From NCBI GenBank assembly GCA_963691815.1, contig OY829653.1:6116801-6180800 (forward strand): a stretch of 64,000 nt of DNA, written 5' to 3'. The position numbers and the translations under genes are program-made. The notes under the pieces were generated by a model. The model did no database searches, had not been told where the DNA came from, and worked only from the letters and a program-made list of their open reading frames with translations. Below, in pieces: positions 24,180 through 44,600 of the stretch; positions within the stretch are counted from its first letter, which is position 1; the number at the start of each line of letters is the position of its first letter. This DNA comes from Echiichthys vipera (lineage: Eukaryota; Chordata; Actinopteri; Perciformes; Trachinidae).

Positions 24180-26150
24180 TAATTGGCTTACGTACACGAC
24201 GTAAACAAACTTAGCAGCTTAGTTAGCCTGCTGCGGTATCAACTTATCCTAGCTAGCGTCAATTCACACTCGTTGTCGGGTGTCAAACTGGTGTCAAACT
24301 ACGACTTTTCTGGCTAAAGTTACCTGTCAAACCTCTGCCCCGGCTGCTGACAATGACTAACTTGACATTAAGTTTCACCTACCAGTGGTTCATCTCAAAC
24401 AAACACCTCAAAAGTGTCAGAGAAAGTTGTTTATGGTTTCACGCCTCCTGTCGTCAGCTGTCTGCCGCCTCAAGTTGCCATGGCTGCCGACTTCAGACTG
24501 GTCCCATGAGTCGTCACATGCGCTGCGTTCAAAACAGTCGGAAAAACCGAAACTAATGAGACCTTGAAAAATCCATTTACCGAGCAGCAACAGGAGTTTT
24601 CTTACTTATTTTACTGCTCTCTGAGTGTTAGACATAAGTTATTATTTAAATAAACGTTATTTGTACAGCACCGTTTATACATGAAATGCATCCCAAAGTG
24701 CTTTACAAGATCAGAATCTGATACAGAAATACTTTAATAATCTCAGGGGAAATTGTTTTCGTTGCTAAACTCCAGCTTTACAAACATATTTAATAACAAC
24801 AATATTATACAGATAACATATATTTGTATTGAACTGTATATATAAACAGTATATATATACTGTGTATATAATATCAATTATACAGATATATATACAGATC
24901 AAAAGTACTGTAATAATGTCGTAAGTACACACATGCATATGGAATAGATTATCATATATTGATATGAATATGGTATATAGTACGATTGAATATGGAATAA
25001 CTATATTGATATAATATATTGAACAATATTGATATCATATAAAGTATGATTGTGTGATACTGATATCAATATAGAATAGATTGATTGTGATATTGATATT
25101 AATATAAAGAATGATTGTGTGATATTAATAGGATAGTTATGTGATATTGAGTGTTGGTTTTGATATGGTAGCATTTTATCACAATATGAAAAGTGAATTA
25201 TAACACTGCTTATGGTCTAATATATTACTGAAGGGCCATTTCTATCATTTGCATGGCAAAAACAACTATTGTCTGTGCACTGTGTTTTGATTTACAGTGA
25301 TGTTTTCTTGTTTTGTTTTGTATGTCTTAATCTATTATTTTATTTTATTCAGATTTTGTTTTTGTTATATTGATGCATTATTATAATTGCATGCATGAGT
25401 CGGACCCCAGGAAGAATAGTGGCATCATTTGCTGCAGTTAACAGGGATCCTAATAAACCGACCTCAACTAAAAACACTAAACAACAAAGAAATGACAAAA
25501 GAAGAAGTGATGAAAAACACACAGAATTAACACAAAAACAGTCATCTATGTGCCAAATTATGAAGATAAGATAAAAAGTAAAACCCACGGATAAAAACTA
25601 AGTAAAACCAGCTGACAATAAAACACAAACTACTTCACATGAATAAGATCGACTTGAAAATACAATAAAAAAAGAGTAAGGATTAAAAATAGATGGAAGA
25701 ATTAAAGGTCAGTTAAAATTGGGTATTTAAATACATATAAAGGGTGCTGATGGCACTTCAGTTCCTTTTTTGTTTAAGCATGTATTTATTTTATTTAATT
25801 GTTTGTTCTTTAATTTATATTTTAACTAGTCAATGCTGTAACAACACTGTTATACTATTAATATTATAAGTACTGCTCTTGTGTATTGATTTGTGCATGT
25901 TTTTTTATGTTTTTAATGGTTGTCTTCTCACTTTTATGCTTTTAATGTAAGGGACCTAGAGCTTGTTTTAGTATGAAAGGTGCTCTATAAATAAAGTGTA
26001 TTGTTATTATTACTATTATTAAGGTATATCGAACATTTATAAACCCAGAGAAGTCAAAATACTGGCACTACTACTAACATCGGCGTTAATCGCCAAAACT
26101 CCCATTTATCCGTTGACAGTGAACGCAACATTGCTAATACGGTTGTCGTG
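24180..26150. other. Region between lysmd1 and scnm1 start sites
   Basis: The two genes are head to head. Near lysmd1 (24000-24320) the DNA is CpG-rich and promoter-like. The rest is AT-rich, with GATATTGATAT-type simple repeats at 24820-25160 and likely LINE or SINE 3' ends at 24640-24775 and 25930-26020. No coding exon is visible. Confidence 0.5.
24640..24775. repeat. Retroposon 3'-end fragments
   Basis: TTTGTACAGCACCGTTTATA followed by AAAGTGCTTTACA, then ATACTTTAATAATCTCAGGG, resemble the shared 3' ends of fish LINEs and SINEs. The fragments are short and old; family is not assigned. Confidence 0.35.
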
Positions 26151-26223
26151 AAGTAGCTAGCCAGCTATGCTAACCGGCTACTGACATGTTTTCACATTAT
26201 TAACCATATTAATAATAATAATA

Positions 26224-29037
26224 ATGTCTTTTAAAAGGGAAGGCGATGACAAGAGTCAGTTGAACCTCCTCAAGGTAACATTTTACTTTTTTACCTTTTT
26301 TTTCCTAGAATATAGTTTAACGTGTTGTTATGGTTAGCATCCTGCTAGCTAACTGTAGCTAGCTGCGTCTCTGAAACTGAACTAAAAGTAAGTAAAATGT
26401 TGTTTGTCTTGTGTTTCAGAAACGCCGTGTGGCAGACCTGCTCTCTCATTTTATCCCAGAAGATGAAGGAGCTCTTATGAATAACGGAAGGTGAAGCTAA
26501 TTTAAAAACACCGACACGTTTGGGGACAGAGACGCTTGTTACACACTGTTAAACACATAATAACATATGGAGAGAAGTAGAAATTCAACGTGTTGACCCT
26601 GTCTGCAGATACACTTGCCTCGTGTGCTCCTACCGGCCCGTGTTTGACACGGTCGACACGCTGACGGTCCACAGGAACGGGAAAAGGCATCTGGAAGGTG
26701 AAGCTCTTGTTTATAGTTTGAAGTTTGTATGTGGTTTCATTTATTTTCTTAGGTTAGGTTAGTGTAACTTCTGTGGTGGAAATCTAACTGTTGAGAAGAA
26801 ATAAACTGTAGACCAGGGCTGCCCAGCCCTGCACCCGGAGGGCCACTGTCCTGCACCCGGAGGGCCTCTGTCCTGCTCCTGGATGGCCACTGTCCTGCAC
26901 CCCGAGGGCCACTGTCCTGCACCCGGAGGGCCACTGTCCTGCACCCGGAGGGCCACTGTCCTGCACCCAGAGGGCCACCGTCCTGCGCCTGGAGGGCCAC
27001 TGTCCTGCACGTTTTAGGTGTCTCTCTGCTCCGACACACCTGGATCTAATGATGTGCTCGTTATCAAGCAGCTGATGCTTGTCACAGGTTTAAAACGTGT
27101 GTTGGAGCAGGGAGAAACCTAAAACATGCAGGACAGTGGCCCTCCAGGAGCAGGGTTAGGCGGCCCTGCTGTAGACAAAGATCTGTCTTTGGTGGTTAAT
27201 AATAAAAGGTTTAGGGCAGGGGTAGGCAATTCCAGTCCTGGAGAGCCACTGTCCTGCATGTTTTAGGTTTCTCTCTGCTCCGACACACCTGAGTCTAATA
27301 TGTGCTCGTTATCAAGCAGCTGATGCTTGTCACAGTTCGATCATTATTAGACGCAGGTGTGTTACGGTAGGCTGTCGCCTCACAATAAGAGGGTTCCTGG
27401 TTCGGCTGGGGCCCTAAGTGTGGAGTTTGAATGTTCTCCCTGTGTCTAGTGACGTCTAGTGGGTTTTGTCCGGGTTCTCCGGTTTCCTCCCACAGTCCCA
27501 AGACATAGCTATAAGTGAAAATGAGCCTAGATGCAATTTACTGTACATCAGTAGATTGATAACTGATTCTCAACAGTGGTTCATCTCAAAGCAAGGATGC
27601 AATCTTCTATTGCTGAGTAGGCCTAATTTTAATACTATGCAGAAGCAATTAATAAGCTGTTTATGTATCAAATATACAGACAGGAATGTCAGCTTTTAAT
27701 TAATTCAGCAAATAAGTCAAGTCACTCTTACACAACCAGGCAAAGTCCTGCTTATTTAATTCCAACATTACCAATGGTGGTATAATACAGCTAGAGGTAT
27801 TGAGAAGATATTACAGTACTATGGCATCACCCAGCCCCAGATATGTACATCCTTAAATAACTATTAATTCCTTCTTCAGGATTAAAAGCGTTCTATGGCA
27901 AGAAAGCCCGGCTGAAGAATGAAATGACAAAAAGACACCACGAAAACTACGTCCGGGCTGAAGACACGAGACAGGTTGGTAATGCCAGCTTTTCAGATTC
28001 TCTTGATAGTTGTACGAAAAAGTAGTTTCTGGAACAACAGGCGGGAGTCGGCCTGGTCATCCACCGGGCAGAAGGTCAATGAATCATTGGAGAAAAACAA
28101 CACGAGCTGCACAAACTCGTTCCTTTGTGACTGCTGACGATTGTTACCTTGTGTTGAAGGCATTGTGTAGTTCCACTAAGACTGTCATATGACCCGGACG
28201 AATGCCTCTAAAACCAATTTAGTGCCTGTGTCTGTTGTGTAAAACACAAACGAGACTTGACGGAGCATTTAGTAGCGCTGACTCGATGCTGTGTTGTTGT
28301 TTTCACTGTAGGAGCCCTCCTGTTCGGCCCCTCTACTGGCACAGACACGGAAGCTCACGCATCACGCTTTATTGAAGACTGCACCGTATAACAGCTGCCA
28401 TACAAAAACCAGGTGAGTGAGATAAAAATCCCCCTAAAGTATTTTAAAAACACACTTTTTAAAAATAAATCTATTATTATTTTCAAGTACAAAATGTGGC
28501 AAAGGAGCGCAGAGAATCGACTCCCATCCGAGTGACACAACAGCATCCAAACAAGAAAAGGCGTGTAGGGAAGCTGAAGCTCCAAACAGTCTACAGAGCG
28601 TTTCCAGTGGCTGCACAGCAGGTAAAGTGTGTCAGAGAGAGTCTTTCTTCTTCAGATTTAGTGTTTAGGAAAACCCCGGTGTGATAGAGCTTTAATTGTG
28701 GACATGTTTTTGTTTCCTGCAGCCCACGAAGGGTCACGTCCAGACACGAGAGGAGCTGAGGCTGCAGCGACACAGGAGGCGGAGCCCATGACAGCGCAGA
28801 GGAGGAGAGAGCTGGAGCACTACCTCAAACTGAAAAGGTACACGACTGTTTCTGATCCGCATATTTGACTGTATCAGCGTCATAGACTTCAGCGCATTTC
28901 ATCTCGCTCCGTCTTTTTCTCTCAGTGACGGGTGGTTGCAGGACCGGAGCGGCCAGTGGGTGCGAGACGAGAACGCGGAGTTTGATTCAGATGAGGAGGA
29001 GCCGACTTCGCTCGCCCCCCTACCTACGGATCACTGA
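26224..29037 (+). CDS. scnm1: Sodium channel modifier 1 (U12 spliceosome factor)
   Basis: SCNM1 is a nuclear zinc-finger protein needed for splicing of minor (U12-type) introns. Seen: eight coding exons, 26224-26274, 26420-26490, 26609-26697, 27880-27974, 28312-28412, 28488-28621, 28723-28837 and 28926-29037. All have GT/AG borders and consistent phases; together they encode 255 residues, against about 230 in human. The start MSFKREGDDKSQLN is the family N-terminus. KKRRV at residues 17-21 is a likely nuclear signal. A single C2H2 (matrin/U1-like) finger is C44-X2-C47-X14-H62-X5-H68. The C-terminus is conserved (TAQRRRELEHYLKL, DGWLQDRSGQWVRDENAEFD) and acidic. The extra length lies in the weakly conserved middle (about residues 140-200). 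lysmd1 upstream and tmod4 downstream match the mammalian order. Confidence 0.95.
26813..27172. mobile_element. MITE copy A, enlarged by an internal 22-bp repeat
   Basis: It begins CAGGGCTGCCCAGCCCTGC and ends GCAGGGTTAGGCGGCCCTGC. Between them are the inverted arms TGCACGTTTTAGGTGTCTCT (27007) and AGGGAGAAACCTAAAACATG (27109). Related elements lie at 27217-27358 and 59093-59294. It lies in scnm1 intron 3 and has no coding capacity. Confidence 0.6.
26841..27010. repeat. 22-bp minisatellite (7-8 units)
   Basis: Units start at 26841, 26863, 26885, 26907, 26929, 26951, 26973 and 26995, each a variant of GGCCACTGTCCTGCACCCGG plus AG. The unit matches the subterminal part of the surrounding MITE. 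All three minus-strand frames stay open across it, which is an effect of composition, not coding. Confidence 0.9.
27217..27358. mobile_element. MITE copy B, truncated
   Basis: It begins CAGGGGTAGGCAATTCCAGT and carries CACTGTCCTGCATGTTTTAG and ATCAAGCAGCTGATGCTTGT, as in copies A and C. Its right arm is lost where a SINE starts at about 27363. Confidence 0.55.
27363..27508 (+). mobile_element. SINE fragment (same family as 8034-8371)
   Basis: GGCTGTCGCCTCACAATAAG, GAGTTTGAATGTTCTCCCTG and CTCCGGTTTCCTCCCACAGT match the plus-sense order of the element at 8034-8371. The 3' half is missing. It abuts copy B of the MITE in scnm1 intron 3. Confidence 0.6.
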
Positions 29038-29467
29038 GCGCACTAAGAACTGTGGGAACACACGGATGAACTCATACCGCAGTGGTGCATTCAGAGGTCA
29101 AAGTACTGTTTGAAACAGCCGGAGCTCCACATGCAAGGACTTTTTAATACAGATTTGAGGCCTTTTTTTGATATTATTGAATGTAATGTTATCTTTAATA
29201 CAAGTCCCCATGCCTCCTGGAAAACCCGGGGAACAAAATGTTGTTGTCTGTCGAAACTTCATGTGTAGGCTGCTGTTTTAGTGCGGCGAAGAAGTGATTT
29301 CCAGCATTTCTGATACTTGTATGAGCATCAAAGCAACTCTAGTAAGGTGCCAGATACTTTTTCTGGCTCTGTTCTTTTTAAAGAAAGAGACAGGAGAAAA
29401 AATACAGAGTTAGAGACGATAGCTGAGGGGAGCGTTTCCCAAACCATCATTGTAACTTGGTTATACT

Positions 29468-29473
29468 AATAAA
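29468..29473 (+). other. scnm1: Poly(A) signal of scnm1
   Basis: AATAAA lies 431 bases after the stop codon and is the first canonical signal downstream. Confidence 0.55.
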
Positions 29474-29586
29474 ATTAAGTTTGTCATTAAATCTAAACAT
29501 TAGAGATTCAACTGTACGTCCTTTAAATTAGACGTCCACAGAGAAGAACATATCAGTCTATGTCGCAATCCCTGTCTTTGGACTTG

Positions 29587-29893
29587 GTAAAATGGTAAAT
29601 GGACTTGTACTTATATAGCGCCATTCTAGTCTTCTGACTACTCAAGGCGCTTTCAGTGTTTGTCACATTCACCCATTCACACAGACATTCACACCGATGG
29701 CAGTGGACATCTACAGACCATCTAATCTAACCATTCACACCACATTTACACACCCATGCGCAGCACGGGGAGCAATTCGGGGTTCAGTGTCTTGCCCAAG
29801 GACACTTCGACATGTAGACCAGGGGAGGTGGGGATCTAACCACCAATCTCTCGAATGGAGAACGACCCACTCTCCCACAAGCCACAGTCGTCT
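29587..29893 (-). mobile_element. tRNA-derived SINE, reverse copy of 17670-17958
   Basis: Read on the minus strand it has GTGGCTTGTGGGAGAGTGGG, a box-B-like segment in TTGGTGGTTAGATCCCCACC, then the CTTGGGCAAGACACTGAACC body and the GAATGGCGCTATATAAGTAC tail. The head has diverged more than the body. Confidence 0.7.
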
Positions 29894-31367
29894 TTCATGG
29901 CAGCTAGATCATCACTGGAAATGTAAAGATTTATAAAATGTGAAATGATCTGCAGAAAAGAGTGGGAACCCTATCAACATCAGCGTAATCGGTCTTCTTT
30001 ATGGATCTGAGGAGCAGGACTGAACACTGAACAAACACGTTTCAGCGTATAACCTACAGAAAGAGACTATTTTCCTCTCCCTTTGTCTGATTTACCCCTT
30101 TCAGTTGACTTCCATCTTTGTGGATGGACTAATCCTCAGTCAGCTTTACTATGACTCAGCAGTAAATAGGCTACACTGGTGCTAATCTGGGTAGTGAAGC
30201 CACTGGTTAGCATTCTTCCCAGGGTGTTTGTCCAGTGCCCCTCTCAGCACCGCCAGGGTCAGTAGGAGGGAGCAGAAGGACTTAGCATGGGTTAGTTTCT
30301 GATGACACCGCTAATATGTTTCAATGGCACGCCAGTTCCTTATAGTGGTGCTCAGAGCGTCACCCCCACACGGGGAGGCACTTCATATGTTCAAGATCTC
30401 TCTCACTTGTGGAGAATTGGCTGTGTGACACGTAAACACCTGTAAAATCAACGTTTGCCTTCTGATGACCTTTAATATCACGTCTGCCATTTCAGTCGTA
30501 CAACTCGTACAGTCCTGACGCTACTGTGGAAAATAAACAGAACACACTATGGTGAATACGTCCGTCACAGCATGAATGGCACCCAGCATCGCAAAAATAC
30601 CTTTTACTGCAACGACGATCAAAGGGGAGAGAGACCTCGAATAGACTGCATTGACTTTAAGGAGCCAAATGTCAGCGAAGCATGGATTTTAAAATGTCAC
30701 CCTTGTATAAAATCAGCTTTCGGATTATTCACTCGGTGCCGATGTCAAACTTGACATTAAGTCCGAGCGCATTAACAAAATGAGGAAATAGGTGCAAGAA
30801 ATGACGGGAGGTCGTGTAGGAACTCCAGCAATGCTGTCAAAATCCTCAGAGGTTAGCAGCTGTTTCTGTTCATAAATCTCTGTGGGTGCACGCGGGTGCG
30901 ACCCTCTTTCGAGATCTTATATTTGGACGAAGGTAACTCAAGCCCGATGGACTAGGTTACGTTTCCCATCAGAGTTTGGGGGTAAAAATAGCTCGGGTGC
31001 GAGAGGGAAGTCATAGGATCAGGAGAGACTTTAAGGGATTAAAGTCGTGATTGTTTACACGAAGGGTATATCCCTATAACGCTGCAGCACGTGTCAATCT
31101 TTGGGGAGAAATCATCACTTAATAAACTCCATATTCAAAGATCCACAGTATTCTGCAGAAGTGTTCAACACTCTACGTTCACGTCTGTCCAGTTTCACCC
31201 GTAGATATTCAGAATGCACCGAAGCACTCACCTCTTTGGTGCGTTAAACTAATATTTGTGATGACTGGTTTTCAGGTAACCGATATAAATATGCGATGTC
31301 CAGATAACGTGTAGGAACAATAAAATTAAACTTGCCAAACATTTACGAAAAATACTTGAATATATAT
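29894..31367. other. Non-coding DNA between convergent scnm1 and tmod4
   Basis: No conserved coding frame, RNA gene or clear mobile element is visible. The two flanking genes end toward each other here. Confidence 0.5.
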
Positions 31368-31373
31368 TTTATT
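31368..31373 (-). other. tmod4: Poly(A) signal of tmod4
   Basis: TTTATT on the plus strand gives AATAAA on the minus strand, 374 bases beyond the tmod4 stop. The 3' UTR contains A-rich runs near 31485 and 31550. Confidence 0.5.
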
Positions 31374-31746
31374 TAAAGTATTTACAGTTTGTTTGCACCA
31401 CAGTGAAAATGTTTGCATGGATGAAAAGAGCTGACCTTTTTGTTTGGGATGATGTTGGCGATGCACAAACTAAAAAGCACAAAAAAAAAGACACTTCACA
31501 TTTTGCTTGTGACCTACACGTGCCTTTATGATGAATTCAGCAGTCTACAAAAAAAAAAGCCGGCTGCGGTAAATGAAATGAAATGGTAGGACATGGGTGT
31601 TAGGTGGGGTTGCACCGTGCACGACTACCGAGCTTCATTTGGGAGGATTTGTTCAGCTCTGGCGCTCCACGTCGATGAAGCTGGCGTGGGACTGTCTGTG
31701 GCAGTCCGTCTGCAGTGGTTCATCTTCTGTTTGCTCCTTGTCGTTT

Positions 31747-40612
<8,866 letters not shown>

Positions 40613-40691
40613 GGCTCCTGAGGTTCTGGCTCACATACACACACACACACTCACTCATACACACCGCTGTACGACCCTGGGCGAGAAGGCA
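40613..40691 (-). other. tmod4: 5' UTR part of tmod4 exon 2
   Basis: On the minus strand a strong acceptor (CTTCCCTTTTCCCACAG) precedes base 40691. The 79 bases from there to the ATG at 40612 contain a TG-rich stretch and no competing ATG in a strong context. The acceptor implies at least one upstream non-coding exon. Confidence 0.5.
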
Positions 40692-40964
40692 CTGTGGGAA
40701 AAGGGAAGAGAGAGGATTGAGAAAATTAGAGTTTGTTTTTCTCTTTGTGTCCTCTGCTCATCAAGAGCTGTAGGATTAAACTGAATCTGTAGCCCAACCT
40801 CAGCAACGCATCTGTGTTTAAAGTTACATGGTATCATATAGCATCCTGTTGTACAGTGTCATGTAGTTTCGGATCATATTGCACATCATATTGAATGTTA
40901 AAGTATAAAAACTTATTTTTTAGTTTTATATTGTATCCTTATTGTAACAGTAATGTACCACATT

Positions 40965-41173
40965 GTATTCATCTCATCTCATCTTCAGCCACTTATCCGG
41001 GGTCAGGTCGCGGAGACAGCAGCTTTAGCAGGGGACCCCAAACTTCCCTTTCCCGGGCCACATTAACCAGCTCTAACTGGGGGATCCCGAGGCGTTCCCA
41101 GGCCAGTGTGGAGATATAATCTCTCCATCTAGACCTGGGTCTTCCTCGAGGCCTCCTCCCAGCTGGAGCATCA
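40965..41173 (-). mobile_element. LINE 3'-end fragment
   Basis: On the minus strand it decodes as the end of a reverse-transcriptase ORF (LAWERLGIPQLELVNVARE), followed by a stop and a GATGAGATGAGATG-like tail. It matches the plus-strand copy at 58920-59090. Confidence 0.65.
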
Positions 41174-42833
41174 TATTGTGTCTAAACACTATTTTGCTGT
41201 GCTGTATATTCTCATGGTGTTCAGGTCATATTGTATCGCAGCCTATGCTTTAGAACTGCAAGGATTCGTTGATTAATCTATGAATCAATTAGCTGTCAGC
41301 TATGAAATGAATTAGCAACAATTAGATTAAATACATGGATCATTTTAAATCATTTTTTTGAAGAAAACATTTACAAATTCTCTGTTTTCCCCTTCTTAAA
41401 TATGAAAACATTTCACAACAACAAGACATTTGAAGACGTCACCTTGAGCTTTGAGAAACACACAAAAGACAGACACAGAAGTTATTTTATGGACAAAATC
41501 AACTAATCGAATAATTGAGAAAATTAACGTCAGATTAATAGATAATGAAAATAAACGTTGAATGCAGCCCTACTATCTGAACAGTATTGCAGTGCACTAT
41601 TGACCGTGCTGATATGAAACATGAAAAAATGTTATGATGTTGTGGTTGCGAAAAAATAAATCCTTAACTGTGACTGTTTTGATTGAATTGACCTTAACCC
41701 TTAGGACGTCAGGGTACCCCAGGCTTTCAAACTATTTTGACTAAATTAGAAATTACTCTGTCCTTATTTTACCTGGGGGGACCCCCCTGGAGTACCACTG
41801 TCCTCGCCAAACTGTTTCATGGGCATATCGGCTACCTTATCCAGAGAGCTTCAATAAAGTGATGATGATAATAATAGATGCATTTCCAATAATGAAACTG
41901 CAATACTCAGGAGGGCAGAGTCTGTATAAATATGCTGCAGCAGCTTCCAGGACACATGCTTTTATAAGCTTGATTTTCACCCTAACACATCACATGGTGA
42001 ATAACCACCCACTGAAGCCCGGCTGTTTGAAAGGCGAAGAGGTAGAGCGAGGTGGAGAAAGTGAAAGACAGAGAGAGAGAGAGAAAGAGAGAGAGCGAAG
42101 TCTTTGTAACTCTAAACCCTTAGCTCACCACACAGCAACTAAGAATAGCAGAATGGAGAGAGGGAGAGGGGTGGAAAGTGCAATCCCTTATTTATCACTG
42201 GTGTACACTTGTTCATACAGTAGTGGAGTGGACACACCCGAAATATATCTGCAGCCAGTGATGAAAACGCAGAACCGACAAGCCGTCTCTAATACAGCAA
42301 AGAGCAGCAGGTTCAAACAACACAGCAGGGTTTTGGAACTAGGAAGAACAGTCACACAACGATAACTTTGGGTCAAACTATGAGTAATGCAGCTATCAGG
42401 TTTGTGAGGTCCAGTGTTTTTATTTTCCGTCCAAATTCCACCCCAACTTGGCCACAGAAGAAAACCCATCGCAGCTCAGGTCACAGAATGTGGTTTCATT
42501 CAGCCAGTGTATAATGTTGGGAACCAATGCCATGTGTTATCTGTGATGGCAACAAGAGTTCATGTATTTTACAGCAGGCAGCTTTATGCGTACGTATATT
42601 ATCACATTAATGCTCAGGGATTAATCAGAGGGTTATTCAGTTACAAAGGCCATTATCAACTTACGTACTTTTACTGGCAGGAAATGCATCAATACTATTC
42701 TCAAACTACATAGAAGTCTATTAGTCCAATAACAAGGTGGTCGTGTCTTGATGGTAACAAAAGACATGCAAAACTCCTACAAGATAGTTACGGTTAGATG
42801 GTTGAGGACAGACACTGACCTCAAATGGTTAAA
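41174..42833. other. Non-coding DNA upstream of tmod4
   Basis: No conserved exon is visible. There is a GA-rich patch at 42045-42100. If tmod4 starts near 50.3 kb this is part of its first intron. Confidence 0.4.
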
Positions 42834-43530
42834 GTTATACGGTTCATGTTAAGCTTTGACCATGAATGGTTAAGGTTATATGGTAAAGGTTAAGCATTGA
42901 CCTTGAATGGTGATGGTTATATGGTAAAGGTTAAGCATTGACCTTGAATGGTGATGGTTATATGATAAAGGTTAAGCATTGACCTTGAATGGTGATGGTT
43001 ATATGATAAAGGTTAAGCATTGACCTTGAATGGTTAAGGTTATATGGTAAAGGTTAAGCATTGACCTTGAATGGTGATGGTTATATGATAAAGGTTAAGC
43101 ATTGACCTTGAATGGTGATGGTTATATGATAAAGGTTAAGCATTGACCTTGAATGGTGATGGTTATATGATAAAGGTTAAGCATTGACCTTGAATGGTGA
43201 TGGTTATATGATAAAGGTTAAGCATTGACCTTGAATGGTGATGGTTATATGATAAAGGTTAAGCATTGACCTTGAATGGTGATGGTTATATGATAAAGGT
43301 TAAGCATTGACCTTGAATGGTGATGGTTATATGATAAAGGTTAAGCATTGACCTTGAATGGTGATGGTTATATGATAAAGGTTAAGCATTGACCTTGAAT
43401 GGTGATGGTTATATGATAAAGGTTAAGCATTGACCTTGAATGGTGATGGTTATATGATAAAGGTTAAGCATTGACCTTGAATGGTGATGGTTATATGATA
43501 AAGGTTAAGCATTGACCTTGAATGGTTAAT
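42834..43530. repeat. 41-bp minisatellite, 17 units
   Basis: Units begin with GTTATAT at 42834, 42875, 42916, 42957 and every 41 bases up to 43490. The common unit includes AAAGGTTAAGCATTGACCTT and GAATGGTGATG. The first two units and the one at 43039 diverge, while units from 43080 to 43490 are almost identical, which points to recent expansion. A 41-base period cannot keep a reading frame. Confidence 0.95.
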
Positions 43531-43916
43531 GTTCCAAAACAAAAGTATAGGTTGAAATTTCCGATATAGCTGTCAGTGAGTTACTGGTATTGACCATGCG
43601 GTGCTAAAACAAACGTTCTAATCTCTGCCATAGTCATGGAAGTGTGTCTATGTAAAGTCAAGGCCGTAAACTGTCCTGGCAAACCGCAGTCAAATGACCA
43701 GGTCTCCTTGACAACACAAGCTTGGTTGCCATGGAGATATAAGACTTTGCTCCAGTGACACACAATCTATTTGACCATAACCTTGTTCTTCTCAAGGCAA
43801 CGCCTGTTTGGTTGGAGTCACGGATCAGATTACACTTTATTAGAGAGGACACACAAACACACACCATATGGCTGGAGATTGTTAAACACCATATGGCTGA
43901 TGAAACAATGACAACT

Positions 43917-43920
<4 letters not shown>

Positions 43921-44001
<81 letters not shown>

Positions 44002-44022
44002 TGGTGTGTGTGTGTGTGTGTG
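43921..44022. repeat. (TG)n microsatellite
   Basis: An uninterrupted TG run of about 80 bases is followed by a GGTGG break and further TG. Confidence 0.95.
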
Positions 44023-44264
44023 CAAACTTTTCTCCTTAGACAAACCTTAAATTACAAAATACAAAACATTCGTTTGATGTCTTACAAAATAAGACGTTCT
44101 ATTTAACACTGAAACAGCGAACAGTAGGTATTCAGGTGTTTTGGCATTAAAGAACTTTTTAAGATGAGAAAAAAATGTCGTGGTTTGTTTTAGTACTGAC
44201 GGGAACAAACTACTACAAATACGTGGATTACATACAAATTGCAGTGAATTACTTTTTGTAGTTT

Positions 44265-44600
44265 TTGAACGAACAGCCTGAATACCGTCAAGCACAACAA
44301 TATACCGTGTCGCTTATGAGGCTTGACAGTAGCCGATATGGATTTTTTAGGGCCGATGCCGTTTTTCTTTTTCATCAGCCTTAGCCGATGACCGATACGG
44401 ACTTCTTGAGCCAACAGTTTACACCATAAACATTACACAATGATAACAAATGTTACGAGTCTCAATTTAAATAAAAGAAAAATGTATTGAAATCAAAAAA
44501 AGGCGTCTTTAGCAACACAAATCTGCCTGTGGACGTTAAAATCGGCCAATATTATCGGCCGGCTGATGTATCGGTCTATCACTACTTGACAGCATGGCTA
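44265..44600. mobile_element. DNA-transposon relic (ATCGGCC-rich)
   Basis: GCCGATATGGATTTTTTAGG, CCGATGACCGATACGG and AATCGGCCAATATTATCGGCC form interrupted inverted repeats typical of a common fish non-autonomous DNA element, possibly hAT. Exact ends and target duplication are not visible. Confidence 0.4.

Noticed and set aside
26749..27039. Three overlapping minus-strand frames of 64-96 residues with repeated GAGQWPSGCR-like units
   Set aside because: All frames are open because the 22-bp minisatellite lacks stops; no domain or splice context.
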